Positions 8,308 to 17,232 of a stretch of 64,000 nucleotides of DNA are shown here, in pieces; the first letter of the stretch is position 1, and each line of letters opens with the position of its first letter. A program made the position numbers and the translations under genes. This DNA comes from JBFXAN01 sp050184225 (lineage in GTDB: Bacteria; Chloroflexota; Dehalococcoidia; CAUJGQ01): positions 1 through 64,000 of the forward strand of contig JBFXAN010000004.1 in assembly GCA_050184225.1 (NCBI GenBank), read 5' to 3'. The notes under the pieces were generated by a model. That model had not been told where the DNA came from, made no database searches, and saw nothing but the letters and a program-made list of their open reading frames with translations.

Positions 8308-8626
8308 GACGGTACGCCATGCCGCCCACACATGGGCCGAGGCCCTCGTCGAGGCGGAACCGGCGATCGTGGCGGTCGGCTACTTCGGCTCGTACGCCCG
8401 CGGTGATGCCGGCGTCGGCAGCGACCTCGACCTCGTCGTGATCGTGCGAGAGAGCGCGCTCCCCTTCGAGCGGCGGGCGGCGGCGTGGCCGATCGAGTCC
8501 CTGCCGGTGCCTGCCGACGTACTCGTCTACACGCAGGTGGAATGGAGCAGGTTCGCGGATCACTCACCGCGCTTTGCCCAGGTTCTGCGTGAGGAAACCC
8601 GCTGGCTGGTGGGAGGAATGGCGTGA
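8258..8626 (+). CDS. MNT-domain nucleotidyltransferase (antitoxin half of HEPN-MNT module)
   Basis: The 122-residue product carries the nucleotidyltransferase signature GS-x10-DxD (GSYARGD...SDLDL), whose Asp pair binds Mg2+-NTP. In type VII systems of the MntA-HepT kind the enzyme adds AMP groups to the HEPN toxin to silence it. The start ATG at 8258 has GAAGAGG upstream and overlaps the HEPN gene by 50 bases, an unusually deep overlap for this pair. Order here is HEPN then MNT. Confidence 0.82.
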   Translation: MPVRSLTSSVLRWPDTETVRHAAHTWAEALVEAEPAIVAVGYFGSYARGDAGVGSDLDLVVIVRESALPFERRAAAWPIESLPVPADVLVYTQVEWSRFADHSPRFAQVLREETRWLVGGMA

Positions 8627-8700
8627 TGTCGGTGCGGGAGATCGAGCAGCGGCCGCACATCTGTCTTACGTGATCGCCACTCGTTGACCGCCTTGGCGCT

Positions 8701-8733
8701 TCCCCTCTACCTTCGTGACACAAAGCGAGGGGA
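8701..8733. terminator. Possible terminator hairpin after the HEPN-MNT module
   Basis: TCCCCTC (8701-8707) pairs with GAGGGGA (8727-8733) around a 19-base loop. There is no T-run after it, so it may only be a weak hairpin. Confidence 0.25.
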
Positions 8734-8738
8734 GAGGG

Positions 8739-8814
<76 letters not shown>

Positions 8815-8848
8815 CTCCCGACTCCCACGCGAGCGGAGCGAGCGACCC

Positions 8849-10651
8849 ATGTACCTGCCAATCGAGAACTACGGCGTGATCGGGGACCTGCATACCGTGG
8901 CGCTGAGCGGCGTCAACGGGTCGATCGATTGGTTCTGCTTTCCGCACTTCGACTCGCCGAGTGTCTTCGCCGCGCTGCTCGATGACTGCAAGGGCGGACG
9001 CTTTCAGATCGTACCGGTGGATGCGGACTACACGCACAAGCAGCTTTATCTGCCGGATAGCAATGTGCTTGTCACCCGCTTCCTCTCGCCGGACGGCGTC
9101 GCCGAGATCACGGACTTCATGCCGGTGGCGATCGGTCACGAGTCCGCCTTTCGTCACCGGCTGATCCGGGTCGTCCAGATCGTGCGCGGCGCGATGCGGT
9201 TTCAGGTCGCCTGCCGGCCCCGCTTCAACTACGCGCGTACCCCGCACACGGCCACGGCGGTGGAGGGCGGTGTTGTCTTCCGGGCTGATGGCCTCACGCT
9301 CCACCTGCGGACCGATCTCCCGCTCCGGATCGACGATGGTGATGCCGTCGCGGAGGTGACGCTCCAGGCCGGCGACCGCTGCATCTTCGTGCTCGAACGG
9401 CTGCATGAGGGCGAACAAGCGCACGTCGGGGTGATCGAGGATGAATTTCAGGCGGCGTTTGCCCAAACCGTGAGCTTCTGGCGGCGGTGGCTGTCACAGT
9501 CGCATTACCGCGGCCGCTGGCGGGAGATGGTGAACCGGTCGGCGCTCCTGCTGAAGCTGCTCACCTACGCGCCGACCGGGGCGATCGTCGCCGCACCGAC
9601 GACCAGCCTGCCGGAGGCGATCGGCGGTCCGCGCAACTGGGACTATCGCTACACCTGGATTCGAGATGCCAGCTTCACGCTCTACGCGCTGCTGCGGATC
9701 GGCTTTGAGAGCGAGGCGAAGCAGTTCATGACCTGGCTTGAGGCGCGGGTCGACGAGCTCGAGCCCGACGGCTCGCTCCAGATCATGTATGGCATCGACG
9801 GACGCCACCGCCTCCCGGAGGAGGAACTGGAGCATCTCGAGGGCTACCGCGGCTCACGTCCCGTCCGGATCGGCAACAACGCCGCGCATCAGCTCCAGCT
9901 CGACATCTATGGCGAGTTGATGGATGCCGTCTACCTCTTCAATAAGTACGGCGAGCCGATCTCCTACGAGCACTGGTCCAACGTCCGCCGGCTGCTCGAC
10001 TGGTTGATGCGGCACTGGCAGGAGCCGGACGAGGGCATCTGGGAGACGCGTGGCGGCCGCCAGCAATTCGTGTTTTCCAAGATGATGACCTGGGTCGCCT
10101 TCGAGCGGGCGATGCGGATCGCCCAACAGCGCGGCCTCCCCTCCGACTTCAACGCCTGGCGGCACGAGCGCGACACGATCTACGAGCAGGTGATGGCGAA
10201 GGGTTGGAACGCGAAGGTGGGCGCCTTCACCCAATCGTACGGCTCGCCCCACCTCGACGCCAGCAACCTGCTGATGTCGCTCGTCAAGTTCACCGGCCCC
10301 ACCGACCCACGCTTCCTCAGCACGATCGACCGCGTGATGGAGCAACTCGTCTCCGACAGCCTCGTCTACCGCTACAACCCGGAGCTAACGCCGGACGGCG
10401 TCGGCGGCGCAGAGGGCACCTTTAGCATGTGCACCTTCTGGTTGGTGGAGGCGCTCACCCGCGCCGGCCGTCTCGAGGAGGCGCGGCTGATCTTTGAAAA
10501 GATGCTGACCTATGCGAATCATGTCGGCCTGTATGCAGAGCAGATCGGGCCATCGGGCGAGGCGCTGGGCAACTTCCCGCAGGCGTTCACCCACCTCGGG
10601 CTGATCAGCGCCGCCTATAACCTAGACCGCGCGCTTGGCGGTGGCGCCTAG
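8849..10651 (+). CDS. Glycoside hydrolase family 15 (glucoamylase/trehalase-like)
   Basis: The 600-residue product starts with the family signature YLPIENYGVIGDLHTVALSG followed by GSIDWFCFPHFDSPSVFAALL, and has an N-terminal beta-sandwich (to about residue 220) then an (alpha/alpha)6 barrel with GPRNWDYRYTWIRDASF and the late GGAEGTFSMCTFWLVEAL motif that carries the catalytic Glu. There is no signal peptide, so it acts in the cytosol on glucans or trehalose; members of this subgroup in Actinobacteria and Chloroflexota are often trehalases. Length and motifs are complete. GGAGCGAG precedes the ATG. Confidence 0.92.
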   Translation: MYLPIENYGVIGDLHTVALSGVNGSIDWFCFPHFDSPSVFAALLDDCKGGRFQIVPVDADYTHKQLYLPDSNVLVTRFLSPDGVAEITDFMPVAIGHESAFRHRLIRVVQIVRGAMRFQVACRPRFNYARTPHTATAVEGGVVFRADGLTLHLRTDLPLRIDDGDAVAEVTLQAGDRCIFVLERLHEGEQAHVGVIEDEFQAAFAQTVSFWRRWLSQSHYRGRWREMVNRSALLLKLLTYAPTGAIVAAPTTSLPEAIGGPRNWDYRYTWIRDASFTLYALLRIGFESEAKQFMTWLEARVDELEPDGSLQIMYGIDGRHRLPEEELEHLEGYRGSRPVRIGNNAAHQLQLDIYGELMDAVYLFNKYGEPISYEHWSNVRRLLDWLMRHWQEPDEGIWETRGGRQQFVFSKMMTWVAFERAMRIAQQRGLPSDFNAWRHERDTIYEQVMAKGWNAKVGAFTQSYGSPHLDASNLLMSLVKFTGPTDPRFLSTIDRVMEQLVSDSLVYRYNPELTPDGVGGAEGTFSMCTFWLVEALTRAGRLEEARLIFEKMLTYANHVGLYAEQIGPSGEALGNFPQAFTHLGLISAAYNLDRALGGGA

Positions 10652-10667
10652 ATCGACGTGATGCACC

Positions 10668-10707
10668 GCCAAGACGCCAAGACGCCAAGACGCCAAGACG
10701 CCAAGAC
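10668..10707. repeat. GCCAAGAC octamer tandem repeat (five copies)
   Basis: Five perfect head-to-tail copies of GCCAAGAC lie 17 bases after the GH15 stop codon. The CGCCAAG core recurs as an inverted repeat at 60459-60491. Confidence 0.85.
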
Positions 10708-10766
10708 AATTGTGAACGTGGTGCCGCGGTGGTAAACCAGCCGCCAGCACCGAACGGCGGCCACAG

Positions 10767-10825
10767 GTTACAAGTTTGTTACATCGTTCACAATCGCTTG
10801 ACAGCACCTAACAAATGCGTATACT
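10767..10825 (+). promoter_or_regulatory. Sigma70-type promoter with upstream 11-bp GTTACA direct repeats
   Basis: TTGACA (10798-10803) and TATACT (10820-10825) are separated by 16 bases, a near-consensus promoter. Just upstream, GTTACAAGTTT (10767-10777) and GTTACATCGTT (10778-10788) repeat GTTACA at exactly 11 bases, the spacing of response-regulator sites such as Pho boxes. A similar 11-base series precedes pstS. Regulation by a PhoB/PhoP-type protein is an inference. Confidence 0.55.
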
Positions 10826-10853
10826 TGTGAAAGTGAGCACGAGCACAGAGACG

Positions 10854-10890
10854 GCCGGAGCGTTTGGCAGCAACGCCCACCCTATCCGGC
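10854..10890 (+). promoter_or_regulatory. Structured 5' leader hairpin
   Basis: Between the promoter and the small gene, GCCGGA (10854-10859) pairs with TCCGGC (10885-10890) and encloses GCGTT/AACGC (10860-10864 with 10872-10876) around a seven-base loop, leaving CCACCCTA as a one-sided bulge. It matches no riboswitch class that I can name. Confidence 0.4.
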
Positions 10891-10915
10891 GATTCTACCT
10901 GAGGGAGACGGAGCC

Positions 10916-11182
10916 ATGACCGCAACGAGCATCTATCCTGACGAGTACATCGGCGACATGAACGGCCCGATCGGCTATTGGGGTCCCGCAACCACCGCCG
11001 GGGTTCGCGTCACCCGGCCGGCGGTGGTTGCCGGCGTCCGCCATGACGCCGGTTGCGCGGCCCTGGGCCGGCTCGCGGAGACGTTCGGCGGTTACACCTG
11101 GACCGGCACCGCCGCCCTGATGGATGCCGCGTTTCAGCAGGCCGCCAGCACGACGCTCCGGGCCGAGCAGGCCGCCGCCTAG
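10916..11182 (+). CDS. Small protein of unknown function
   Basis: The 88-residue product has no motif I recognise. It starts with a Tyr/Pro/Gly-rich segment (YPDEYIGDMNGPIGYWGP) and ends in an Ala-rich amphipathic helix. The sequence GAGGGAGACGGAG stands before the ATG, and a near-consensus promoter and structured leader lie upstream, so it is probably expressed strongly. It converges with the bactofilin-like gene. Confidence 0.55.
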   Translation: MTATSIYPDEYIGDMNGPIGYWGPATTAGVRVTRPAVVAGVRHDAGCAALGRLAETFGGYTWTGTAALMDAAFQQAASTTLRAEQAAA

Positions 11183-11218
11183 AACCGCCCGCCAGCGTTG
11201 GCGCCGGCGCGCCGTCGA

Positions 11219-12328
11219 TCAAATCGATGCCGGCGCCGGCGCCTTGCCACGTTGCCAGACCGACCAGGCGAGCGCGCCAATGCCGACGATGGCGGCGACG
11301 ATCTGGAGCAGGCCGCCGAGCAGGGGTATCGCGGTGAGCACGACCACGATCAGCACCCCCAGCAGCAGCGCCCAGATCGGCCGCGCGGCCCCCTCGCCGC
11401 GCAGCAGCAACCGACCGATCGTCACGCCAACCACCGCATCCGCCAGATAGAACGCGGTCACGACCGCCAGGAATGTGAGCAGGCCGCCGGCGAGGAGCAG
11501 TCCCGCGATCGTGGTCGCGAGCAGACCGGTGAAGCCGAGCCACCCCAGCACAATCGCCGCCACGACGATCGCCAGGACCATCGCGATCAGGGCCAGGCCA
11601 ACGATCACAATCGTCCCCAACCCTACACCGGCGCTGGGCAGCGGACGCTCGCGCAGCAGGCGGGTGGCCGCGCCAAAGAGCCGCGGCGCGAGCCAGAGCA
11701 GCAGGAGGCCGAGCAGCACAATCGTGATGTAGCGACGTAACTGGCCCAGCACCCGCTCGATCATCGTCGGACCGTCATCCTCGTCAACCGTCACGTCGAC
11801 GGCGCCGCCGATCGTGCCGTTGGCCGAGTAGTCGCCGCTACTGCCGAGCACGCCCCCGGTGACGGTGCCGTCGAGCGTCGTCTGGCCGGTGCCGAAGATC
11901 AGATCCTCGCCGACCGTGGCGGCATCGGCGAGGATGAACCGGCCGGCGGTCACGAGGAGATCCTCCTGGACCGCACCCTCAACCCGGACCATTCCCCCCG
12001 CCGCCCGCACGTCGCCGTCCACGGTTCCACGCACCGTGACGTCACCGCCCGCCACGATCAGGTCACCCTGCACCGGACCATCGATGTCGACCTCGCCACC
12101 GGCCGCAACCAGATCGCCTTGGATCGTGCCGTCGATCCGCACGCGGCCGCCGGAAACGTACAGGTCATGCGGCACCGTTTCGTCCGCGGCGATTGTTACC
12201 TCGCCGCCGGAACGGAACTTGTCACGCACCGCCGCGGCCTGGGTTGCCGCATATACCGCCGGTAGGAGCGTCACCATCAGAAGGAGAGCAATCGTGCCCG
12301 CGATCCCAACCGCCTTCCAAGCCCGCAT
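11219..12328 (-). CDS. Bactofilin-like repeat protein with C-terminal membrane domain
   Basis: After a signal-like helix (AVGIAGTIALLLMVTLLPAVYA) the product has about six right-handed beta-helix turns of the polymer-forming bactofilin type (GGRVRIDGTIQGDLVAAGGEV and similar), residues 40-180, then four to five membrane helices. The repeat region would face outside. Proteins of this layout are common in Chloroflexota and Archaea and have no defined role; shaping of the envelope is possible. The ATG at 12328 is chosen so the signal peptide starts cleanly; a GTG 36 bases upstream is in frame. The gene follows phoU on the same strand after 120 bases. Confidence 0.7.
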   Translation of the reverse strand: MRAWKAVGIAGTIALLLMVTLLPAVYAATQAAAVRDKFRSGGEVTIAADETVPHDLYVSGGRVRIDGTIQGDLVAAGGEVDIDGPVQGDLIVAGGDVTVRGTVDGDVRAAGGMVRVEGAVQEDLLVTAGRFILADAATVGEDLIFGTGQTTLDGTVTGGVLGSSGDYSANGTIGGAVDVTVDEDDGPTMIERVLGQLRRYITIVLLGLLLLWLAPRLFGAATRLLRERPLPSAGVGLGTIVIVGLALIAMVLAIVVAAIVLGWLGFTGLLATTIAGLLLAGGLLTFLAVVTAFYLADAVVGVTIGRLLLRGEGAARPIWALLLGVLIVVVLTAIPLLGGLLQIVAAIVGIGALAWSVWQRGKAPAPASI

Positions 12329-12450
12329 CAGCCACCTCGCCGTCCGAACTCGCCTCCTCTCCACGTATGCCGATGGTCCAACGAAAGCAATTGCCCGATG
12401 GGACTATCCGGGTCCGCATCGGGCAACAGGCGGCGCATCCGAGGCACGTG

Positions 12451-13122
12451 TCAATAGCGGGAGACGTTCGCCTCGACGAGGCGGCCGGTGACGAGGTAGA
12501 TCACCCGCTCGCAGATATTGGTGGCGCGGTCGCCGATCCGTTCGAGGTTGTGGGCGGTCCAGAGCTGATAGGTGAGCACCTTCGCCTGGTGCGGTTCCAT
12601 CAGCATCCGGCCGATCACTTCGGCGTAATTGGCGTCGTAGAGCGCGTCCAGCTCGTCGTCGTCATCGCATACGCGGCGGGCCAGCTCGACATCGCGGTCG
12701 ATGAAGGCGGTGATGCTGTTGTGCATCATCGCGATACCCCGATCCGCCATCTCCGAGAGCCGCCCGAGCGGCTGCGGCAGCGACTGCTCGCCCAACATCA
12801 GCGAGATCCGGGCGATGCCCTCGGCGTGGTCGGCCATCCGCTCGAGGTCGGTGACGATGTGGATCGCGGCGACGATCGTGCGCAGGTCTGTTGCCAGCGG
12901 TTGCTGGGTGGCGATCAGGTTGACGGCATGGTCCTCGATCTCGAAGCGGCTGCGGTTGATCTCGTGGTCGCCCTCGACGACGACACGCGCGAGGTTGAGG
13001 TCGCGGCGGCGGAGCGACTCCATCGCCCAGCGGATCGCCTGCTCGGTGCGGCTGCCAAGATCGACGACCTGATTGCGCAGATCGGTGAGGTGCCGTTCGA
13101 AAAGCGTTCGTGTCTGTGGCAT
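12451..13122 (-). CDS. phoU: Phosphate transport/signalling protein PhoU
   Basis: The 223-residue product has the two three-helix PhoU repeats; the metal-contacting E/D-x-x-D patterns appear as DLERMADHAEGIARI in the first and NLERIGDRATNICERV in the second. PhoU links Pst transporter activity to the Pho sensor kinase and keeps the regulon off when phosphate is plentiful. The start at 13122 follows GAGGGAG. It is the last gene of pstSCAB-phoU, 62 bases after pstB. No phoR/phoB pair is in this window. Confidence 0.93.
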   Translation of the reverse strand: MPQTRTLFERHLTDLRNQVVDLGSRTEQAIRWAMESLRRRDLNLARVVVEGDHEINRSRFEIEDHAVNLIATQQPLATDLRTIVAAIHIVTDLERMADHAEGIARISLMLGEQSLPQPLGRLSEMADRGIAMMHNSITAFIDRDVELARRVCDDDDELDALYDANYAEVIGRMLMEPHQAKVLTYQLWTAHNLERIGDRATNICERVIYLVTGRLVEANVSRY

Positions 13123-13184
13123 GTCGCTGCGCTCCCTCGCCCCGCCTGTTCCTTGGTGCGATCCGAGCACCACAGGGCATCATC

Positions 13185-14078
13185 CTATCCGAATCGCCCG
13201 GTGATGTATTCTTCGGTTCGCTTGTCCAGGGGCGATGTCATCACATCATCCGTCGGGCCAAACTCGATGAGGCGTCCTTTGAAGGCCTCACTGGAGAGCA
13301 TGAAGGCCGTATAGTCCGCCACGCGGGCGGCCTGCTGCATGTTGTGGGTGACGATGATGATCGTGTAGTTCTTCACCAACTCCTGCATCAAGTCTTCTAT
13401 TTTGATCGTCGCAATCGGGTCGAGCGCCGAGCATGGCTCATCCATGAGGATTACATCGGGAGATATGGCGATTGCCCGAGCGATGCAGAGCCGCTGTTGC
13501 TGACCACCGGAGAGGGCCAAGCCACTCTTCTTCAGGTCGTTCTTGACCTCATCCCAGAGCGCGGCCTGCTCCAGCGAGCGTTGGACGAGATCGTTGTGGT
13601 CGCCACGATAGCCATTGATCTTGGCACCATAGAGGATGTTTTCTCGGATGGATCGGGGAAACGGGTTGGGCTTCTGGAAGACCATGCCGATGCGCCGACG
13701 CACCTCGACCGGGTCGACGCCCTTGTCGTAGATATTCTGAGCTTCGACCGCAACAGTCCCGTCTACCCGACAGCCTGGGATGAGGTCGTTCATCCGGTTG
13801 ATGCAACGCAAGAGCGTGCTCTTGCCACACCCGGACGGGCCGATGAGGGCGGTGATTTTGTTCCGCGGGAATCTGAGGCTGACATCGGTCAGCGCCTGAA
13901 ACTTGCCGTACCAGAGGCTCAGATTGCTCACCTCAACGACGGGAGCATCGATGCCACCGGGGTGGTACTTCGTCCCCTCGACATGGGTAAACTCTTCGAC
14001 CGTCTCGGGAACGATGGTGGGGTTAGCCACGATCGCTTGTTCGACATCGGCGGTAGTGGTTGGTCTGCTGGTCATCAT
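13185..14078 (-). CDS. pstB: Phosphate ABC transporter ATP-binding protein PstB
   Basis: The 297-residue product has Walker A GPSGCGKST, the ABC signature LSGGQQQR, Walker B ILMDEPCSALDP and the PstB-specific CINRMNDLIPGCRVDG stretch. It powers phosphate import through PstCA. The N-terminus is about 40 residues longer than in E. coli PstB. It lies between pstA and phoU in the same operon. Confidence 0.96.
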   Translation of the reverse strand: MMTSRPTTTADVEQAIVANPTIVPETVEEFTHVEGTKYHPGGIDAPVVEVSNLSLWYGKFQALTDVSLRFPRNKITALIGPSGCGKSTLLRCINRMNDLIPGCRVDGTVAVEAQNIYDKGVDPVEVRRRIGMVFQKPNPFPRSIRENILYGAKINGYRGDHNDLVQRSLEQAALWDEVKNDLKKSGLALSGGQQQRLCIARAIAISPDVILMDEPCSALDPIATIKIEDLMQELVKNYTIIIVTHNMQQAARVADYTAFMLSSEAFKGRLIEFGPTDDVMTSPLDKRTEEYITGRFG

Positions 14079-14106
14079 GTGTGCCTCTACACCGAATACG
14101 GTGTTA

Positions 14107-15000
14107 CTAGAACCGCTTGCGCAGCCGCTGGCGGAGGAAGATTGCTACGGAATTGAGCGTCAACAAGACTATGAGCAGCACGATGATGCCCGCCGCCGCA
14201 AGCTCGTGAAACTCCGCCTGCGGCTTCGAGGTCCAGTTGAAGATCTGGATCGGTAGGACGGTGAAGCGGTCGAGGGGATTCTCCGGTACGAACGGCACGA
14301 AGGTCAGCGCGCCCAGCGTAATCAACGGCGCTGTCTCGCCGATGGCGCGGGAGGCGGCCAGGATATTCCCGGTCAAGATACCAGGGATGGCATACGGCAG
14401 GACGTGATGCCAGGTGGTCTGCCACTTGGTCGCGCCCAACGCCAGGGAGGCGTCGCGCATGCTCGACGGCACGGCCCGGATCGCCTCGCGGGTCGCCACG
14501 ATGATGATCGGGAGAACAAGCAATGCCATCGTCAGGGCACCAGCCAGCACGCTGCGGCCCAAATCCATCCAGCGGACAAAGACGGTTAGCCCGAGCAGGC
14601 CGTAGATGATCGACGGCACACCGGCGAGGTTGGCGATGTTGATCTGAACGAACTGGGTGAAGCGATTGTCGCCCGCATATTCTTCCAAGTAGATCGCCGA
14701 CATCACGCCCAAGGGCAGTGAGACGAGGATCGTGAAGAACATCATATAGAACGTGCCGTAGAGCGCGGCCTTGATGCCGGCCCGCTCGGCAAAGCGGGAG
14801 TCGAAGCTGGTCAGGAATTGCGTGTCGAGCCAGGACAGGCCGTCACGCAACACGTCGAGTACCAGCACGGCCAGCGTCAGCAGGCCAAAGGCAATCGCGA
14901 CGATGCCGAGGATGACGAAGATCGTGCCGCGCGCTTTGCGGGCCGCTAGACTGGCTGTGAAGACGGCCTGCTGACGAAGTGTCTGTTCGGTTGCAGCCAT
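14107..15000 (-). CDS. pstA: Phosphate ABC transporter permease PstA
   Basis: The 297-residue product has six hydrophobic helices and the permease EAA loop (EAIRAVPSSMRDASLALGATKWQT) that docks onto PstB. GIVAIAFGLLTLAVLVLDVL is the first helix. Its ATG overlaps the TGA of pstC by one base (TGATG), so translation is coupled. Confidence 0.95.
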   Translation of the reverse strand: MAATEQTLRQQAVFTASLAARKARGTIFVILGIVAIAFGLLTLAVLVLDVLRDGLSWLDTQFLTSFDSRFAERAGIKAALYGTFYMMFFTILVSLPLGVMSAIYLEEYAGDNRFTQFVQINIANLAGVPSIIYGLLGLTVFVRWMDLGRSVLAGALTMALLVLPIIIVATREAIRAVPSSMRDASLALGATKWQTTWHHVLPYAIPGILTGNILAASRAIGETAPLITLGALTFVPFVPENPLDRFTVLPIQIFNWTSKPQAEFHELAAAGIIVLLIVLLTLNSVAIFLRQRLRKRF

Positions 15001-15938
15001 CAGTCATACACCTCGCGGAAGCGTCGCACGAACCAGAAGCTGAAGATGTTCATCAAGAATGTCAGGACGAAGAGCGTGGCGCCGACGGCGAAGATCGTCA
15101 GGTAGGAGAGCGACCCGTACGGCGTGTCGCCGAGGCTGACCTGCACGATATACGCCGTCATGGTTTCCACCGGTACCCGGGGATCTAGCGTCAGGGTTGG
15201 GTTCATGCCAGCGGCAATCGCGACGATCATCGTTTCGCCCACCGCCCGTGATAGCGCCAGCACGACGGCGGCGACGATCCCGGAGAGCGCCGCCGGAAAG
15301 ACCACCTTAGTCGCCACCTCGTAGCGCGTCGCGCCGAGGCCATACGCCCCTTCCCGAAGCGAGTTGGGCACCGATCCCATCGCGTCCTCACTGAGCGAGG
15401 CGACGAGCGGGATGATCATGATACCCATGACCAAGCCGGCACTCATTGAGTTAAAGGTGCTAAAGCCAGTGAACCAATCCTGGAGGAGGGGTGTGACAAA
15501 TGTGAGAGCAAAGAACCCATAGACAACGGTGGGCACCCCCGCCAGCACCTCCAGCGCCGGCTTGAGGAAGGCGCGTACTCGTGATGGTGCGAACTCGCTC
15601 AGGTACACGGCAGACAACAACCCCAGCGGTACCGCCACAACGAGCGCGATGAACGACGTCAATGCGGTCGCCATGATCAGCGGCCAGATGCCAAAGTGCT
15701 GATCGGAGAAGAGCGGCGTCCACTGCGTATCTGTCAGAAAATCCCAGAGGGATACCTGCTGGAAGAAGCGAATGGTGTCGGCGGCGAGCGCGAGGACAAT
15801 GCCGAGCGTCGTCAGCACACTTACCGATGCGGCCAGCAGCAGAAACCCGCGAATGATGCGCTCGCGGAGATCCCGCCCCCGGTTGCGGCTCCGGAGATCG
15901 CCCCGTTTGGGATAACCAGCAGCAATCGACTGATTCAC
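15000..15938 (-). CDS. pstC: Phosphate ABC transporter permease PstC
   Basis: The product of about 312 residues has six membrane helices, the PstC segment WTPLFSDQHFGIWPLIMAT and the EAA loop SVPNSLREGAYGLGATRYE. With PstA it forms the phosphate channel. The GTG at 15938 has AAGGT eight bases upstream; the frame could also open at TTG 15956. It is 100 bases downstream of pstS. Confidence 0.94.
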   Translation of the reverse strand: MNQSIAAGYPKRGDLRSRNRGRDLRERIIRGFLLLAASVSVLTTLGIVLALAADTIRFFQQVSLWDFLTDTQWTPLFSDQHFGIWPLIMATALTSFIALVVAVPLGLLSAVYLSEFAPSRVRAFLKPALEVLAGVPTVVYGFFALTFVTPLLQDWFTGFSTFNSMSAGLVMGIMIIPLVASLSEDAMGSVPNSLREGAYGLGATRYEVATKVVFPAALSGIVAAVVLALSRAVGETMIVAIAAGMNPTLTLDPRVPVETMTAYIVQVSLGDTPYGSLSYLTIFAVGATLFVLTFLMNIFSFWFVRRFREVYD

Positions 15939-16042
15939 CGTGTCATACCTTGTCAAAATTGCGCCCGCTCACAGACGGCCAGGATGGACCGACCGCAGCG
16001 CACAGTCGTGTCCATCCCGAGAGCGTCCGCAAGAGCAGCGGA

Positions 16043-17173
16043 TTACTGGAGATAGCGATCGAGCGTCGCCCCCACCTCGGCACCATTCGGAAAGAGCGTT
16101 CCGGCCGTGCCGGCGTTGAACCGCTTGGCAATCGCCTCGTAGAACTTGTCATCCAGCGGGACGTATCCGACCTCGCGCGACGAGATGAGCGGCGTGAAGC
16201 TCTCACCCAGGTAGAACTTGACGAACTCCTGCACTTCTGGCCGGCTCGCCGCCGACTTCTTGACGTAGATGAAGATCGGCCGGCTGAGCGGCTGATAGGT
16301 ACCGTCCTTCACCGTCTCCTGCGATGGCGCGACACAGTTGCCGTCACCCTTGGCGTCAATCGTGACCGCCTTCACCTTGTCCTGATTCTCAACGAGGTAC
16401 GCTAAACCGAAGTAGCCGAGGGCGTTCTCATCGCCGGAGACACCCTGCACGAGCACATTATCGTCCTCAGAAGCCTGATAGTCGCCGCGACTTGCCTTCT
16501 CCTTACCGTTGATCGCCTGGGTGAAGTAATCAAACGTCCCCGAGTCCGTACCGGCGCCGAACAGTTTCAGCGGCCGATCGGGGAAGGAAGCGCGCACCTG
16601 ATTCCAATTCGTGACCGTGCCCTGCGCCTCCGGCTCCCAAATCTTCTTGAGTTCGGCCACCGTCAGGCAGGTCACGAAGCTATTCTTAGGACTGGTCACG
16701 ACAGACAGGGCGTCGAACGCGACTGGCAGTTCGATATATTCGATGCCCGCCTGCGCGCACGCTGCTTTCTCAGCAGGGTCAATTGGCCGGGACGCATCCT
16801 GGATGTCTGTCTCCCCGGCACAGAACTTCTTGAAGCCGCCGCCAGTTCCGGCGATGCCGACGCTGACGCGCACATCGTTCGCGTACTGAGCGAACTCTTC
16901 CGCCGCGGCCTGCGTCACGGGATAGACCGTGCTCGACCCGTCGATGACAATGTCGCCCTTCAGCTTTGCGAGGTCCGCCTTGTTCGCCGGCTCCTGCGGC
17001 GCACCAGACGTCTGCGCACTTTGGGATGAAGACTGAGTAGCCGCTGCCTGTCCCGAGGCTTGCGGCGTTGCTTGTGTTGCACCGCTGGACGAATTATCTG
17101 CGTCGTCATCGCTGCCGCAGGCGACCGCGATCGCCGCCAGGGCCAGCATGCCCAGAATCAAAAATCGCTTCAT
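16043..17173 (-). CDS. pstS: Phosphate-binding lipoprotein PstS
   Basis: The 376-residue product starts with a lipoprotein signal (MKRFLILGMLALAAIAVAC) with the lipid-modified Cys at residue 19, then a Ser/Gln/Ala linker to about residue 70. Phosphate-contacting motifs follow: DGSSTVYPVTQ, GTGGGFKKFCAGETDIQDAS and GAGTDSGTFDYF. It delivers phosphate to PstCA at the outer face of the membrane. Two possible redox-sensitive cysteines (FCAGE, ACAQ) are normal for this branch. A Pho-box-like repeat lies 60-92 bases upstream of the ATG. Confidence 0.96.
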   Translation of the reverse strand: MKRFLILGMLALAAIAVACGSDDDADNSSSGATQATPQASGQAAATQSSSQSAQTSGAPQEPANKADLAKLKGDIVIDGSSTVYPVTQAAAEEFAQYANDVRVSVGIAGTGGGFKKFCAGETDIQDASRPIDPAEKAACAQAGIEYIELPVAFDALSVVTSPKNSFVTCLTVAELKKIWEPEAQGTVTNWNQVRASFPDRPLKLFGAGTDSGTFDYFTQAINGKEKASRGDYQASEDDNVLVQGVSGDENALGYFGLAYLVENQDKVKAVTIDAKGDGNCVAPSQETVKDGTYQPLSRPIFIYVKKSAASRPEVQEFVKFYLGESFTPLISSREVGYVPLDDKFYEAIAKRFNAGTAGTLFPNGAEVGATLDRYLQ

Positions 17174-17232
17174 ACTCCCCCTCTTCGGAGTCTGGAACTT
17201 TCCTGCTCATGTGTCACATCCAGAGTCTCCGA

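Noticed and set aside
10850..10900. SAM or other known riboswitch upstream of 10916
   Set aside because: GGCAGCAACG looks suggestive but the multi-helix core of SAM-type aptamers is absent; described as an unnamed hairpin only.
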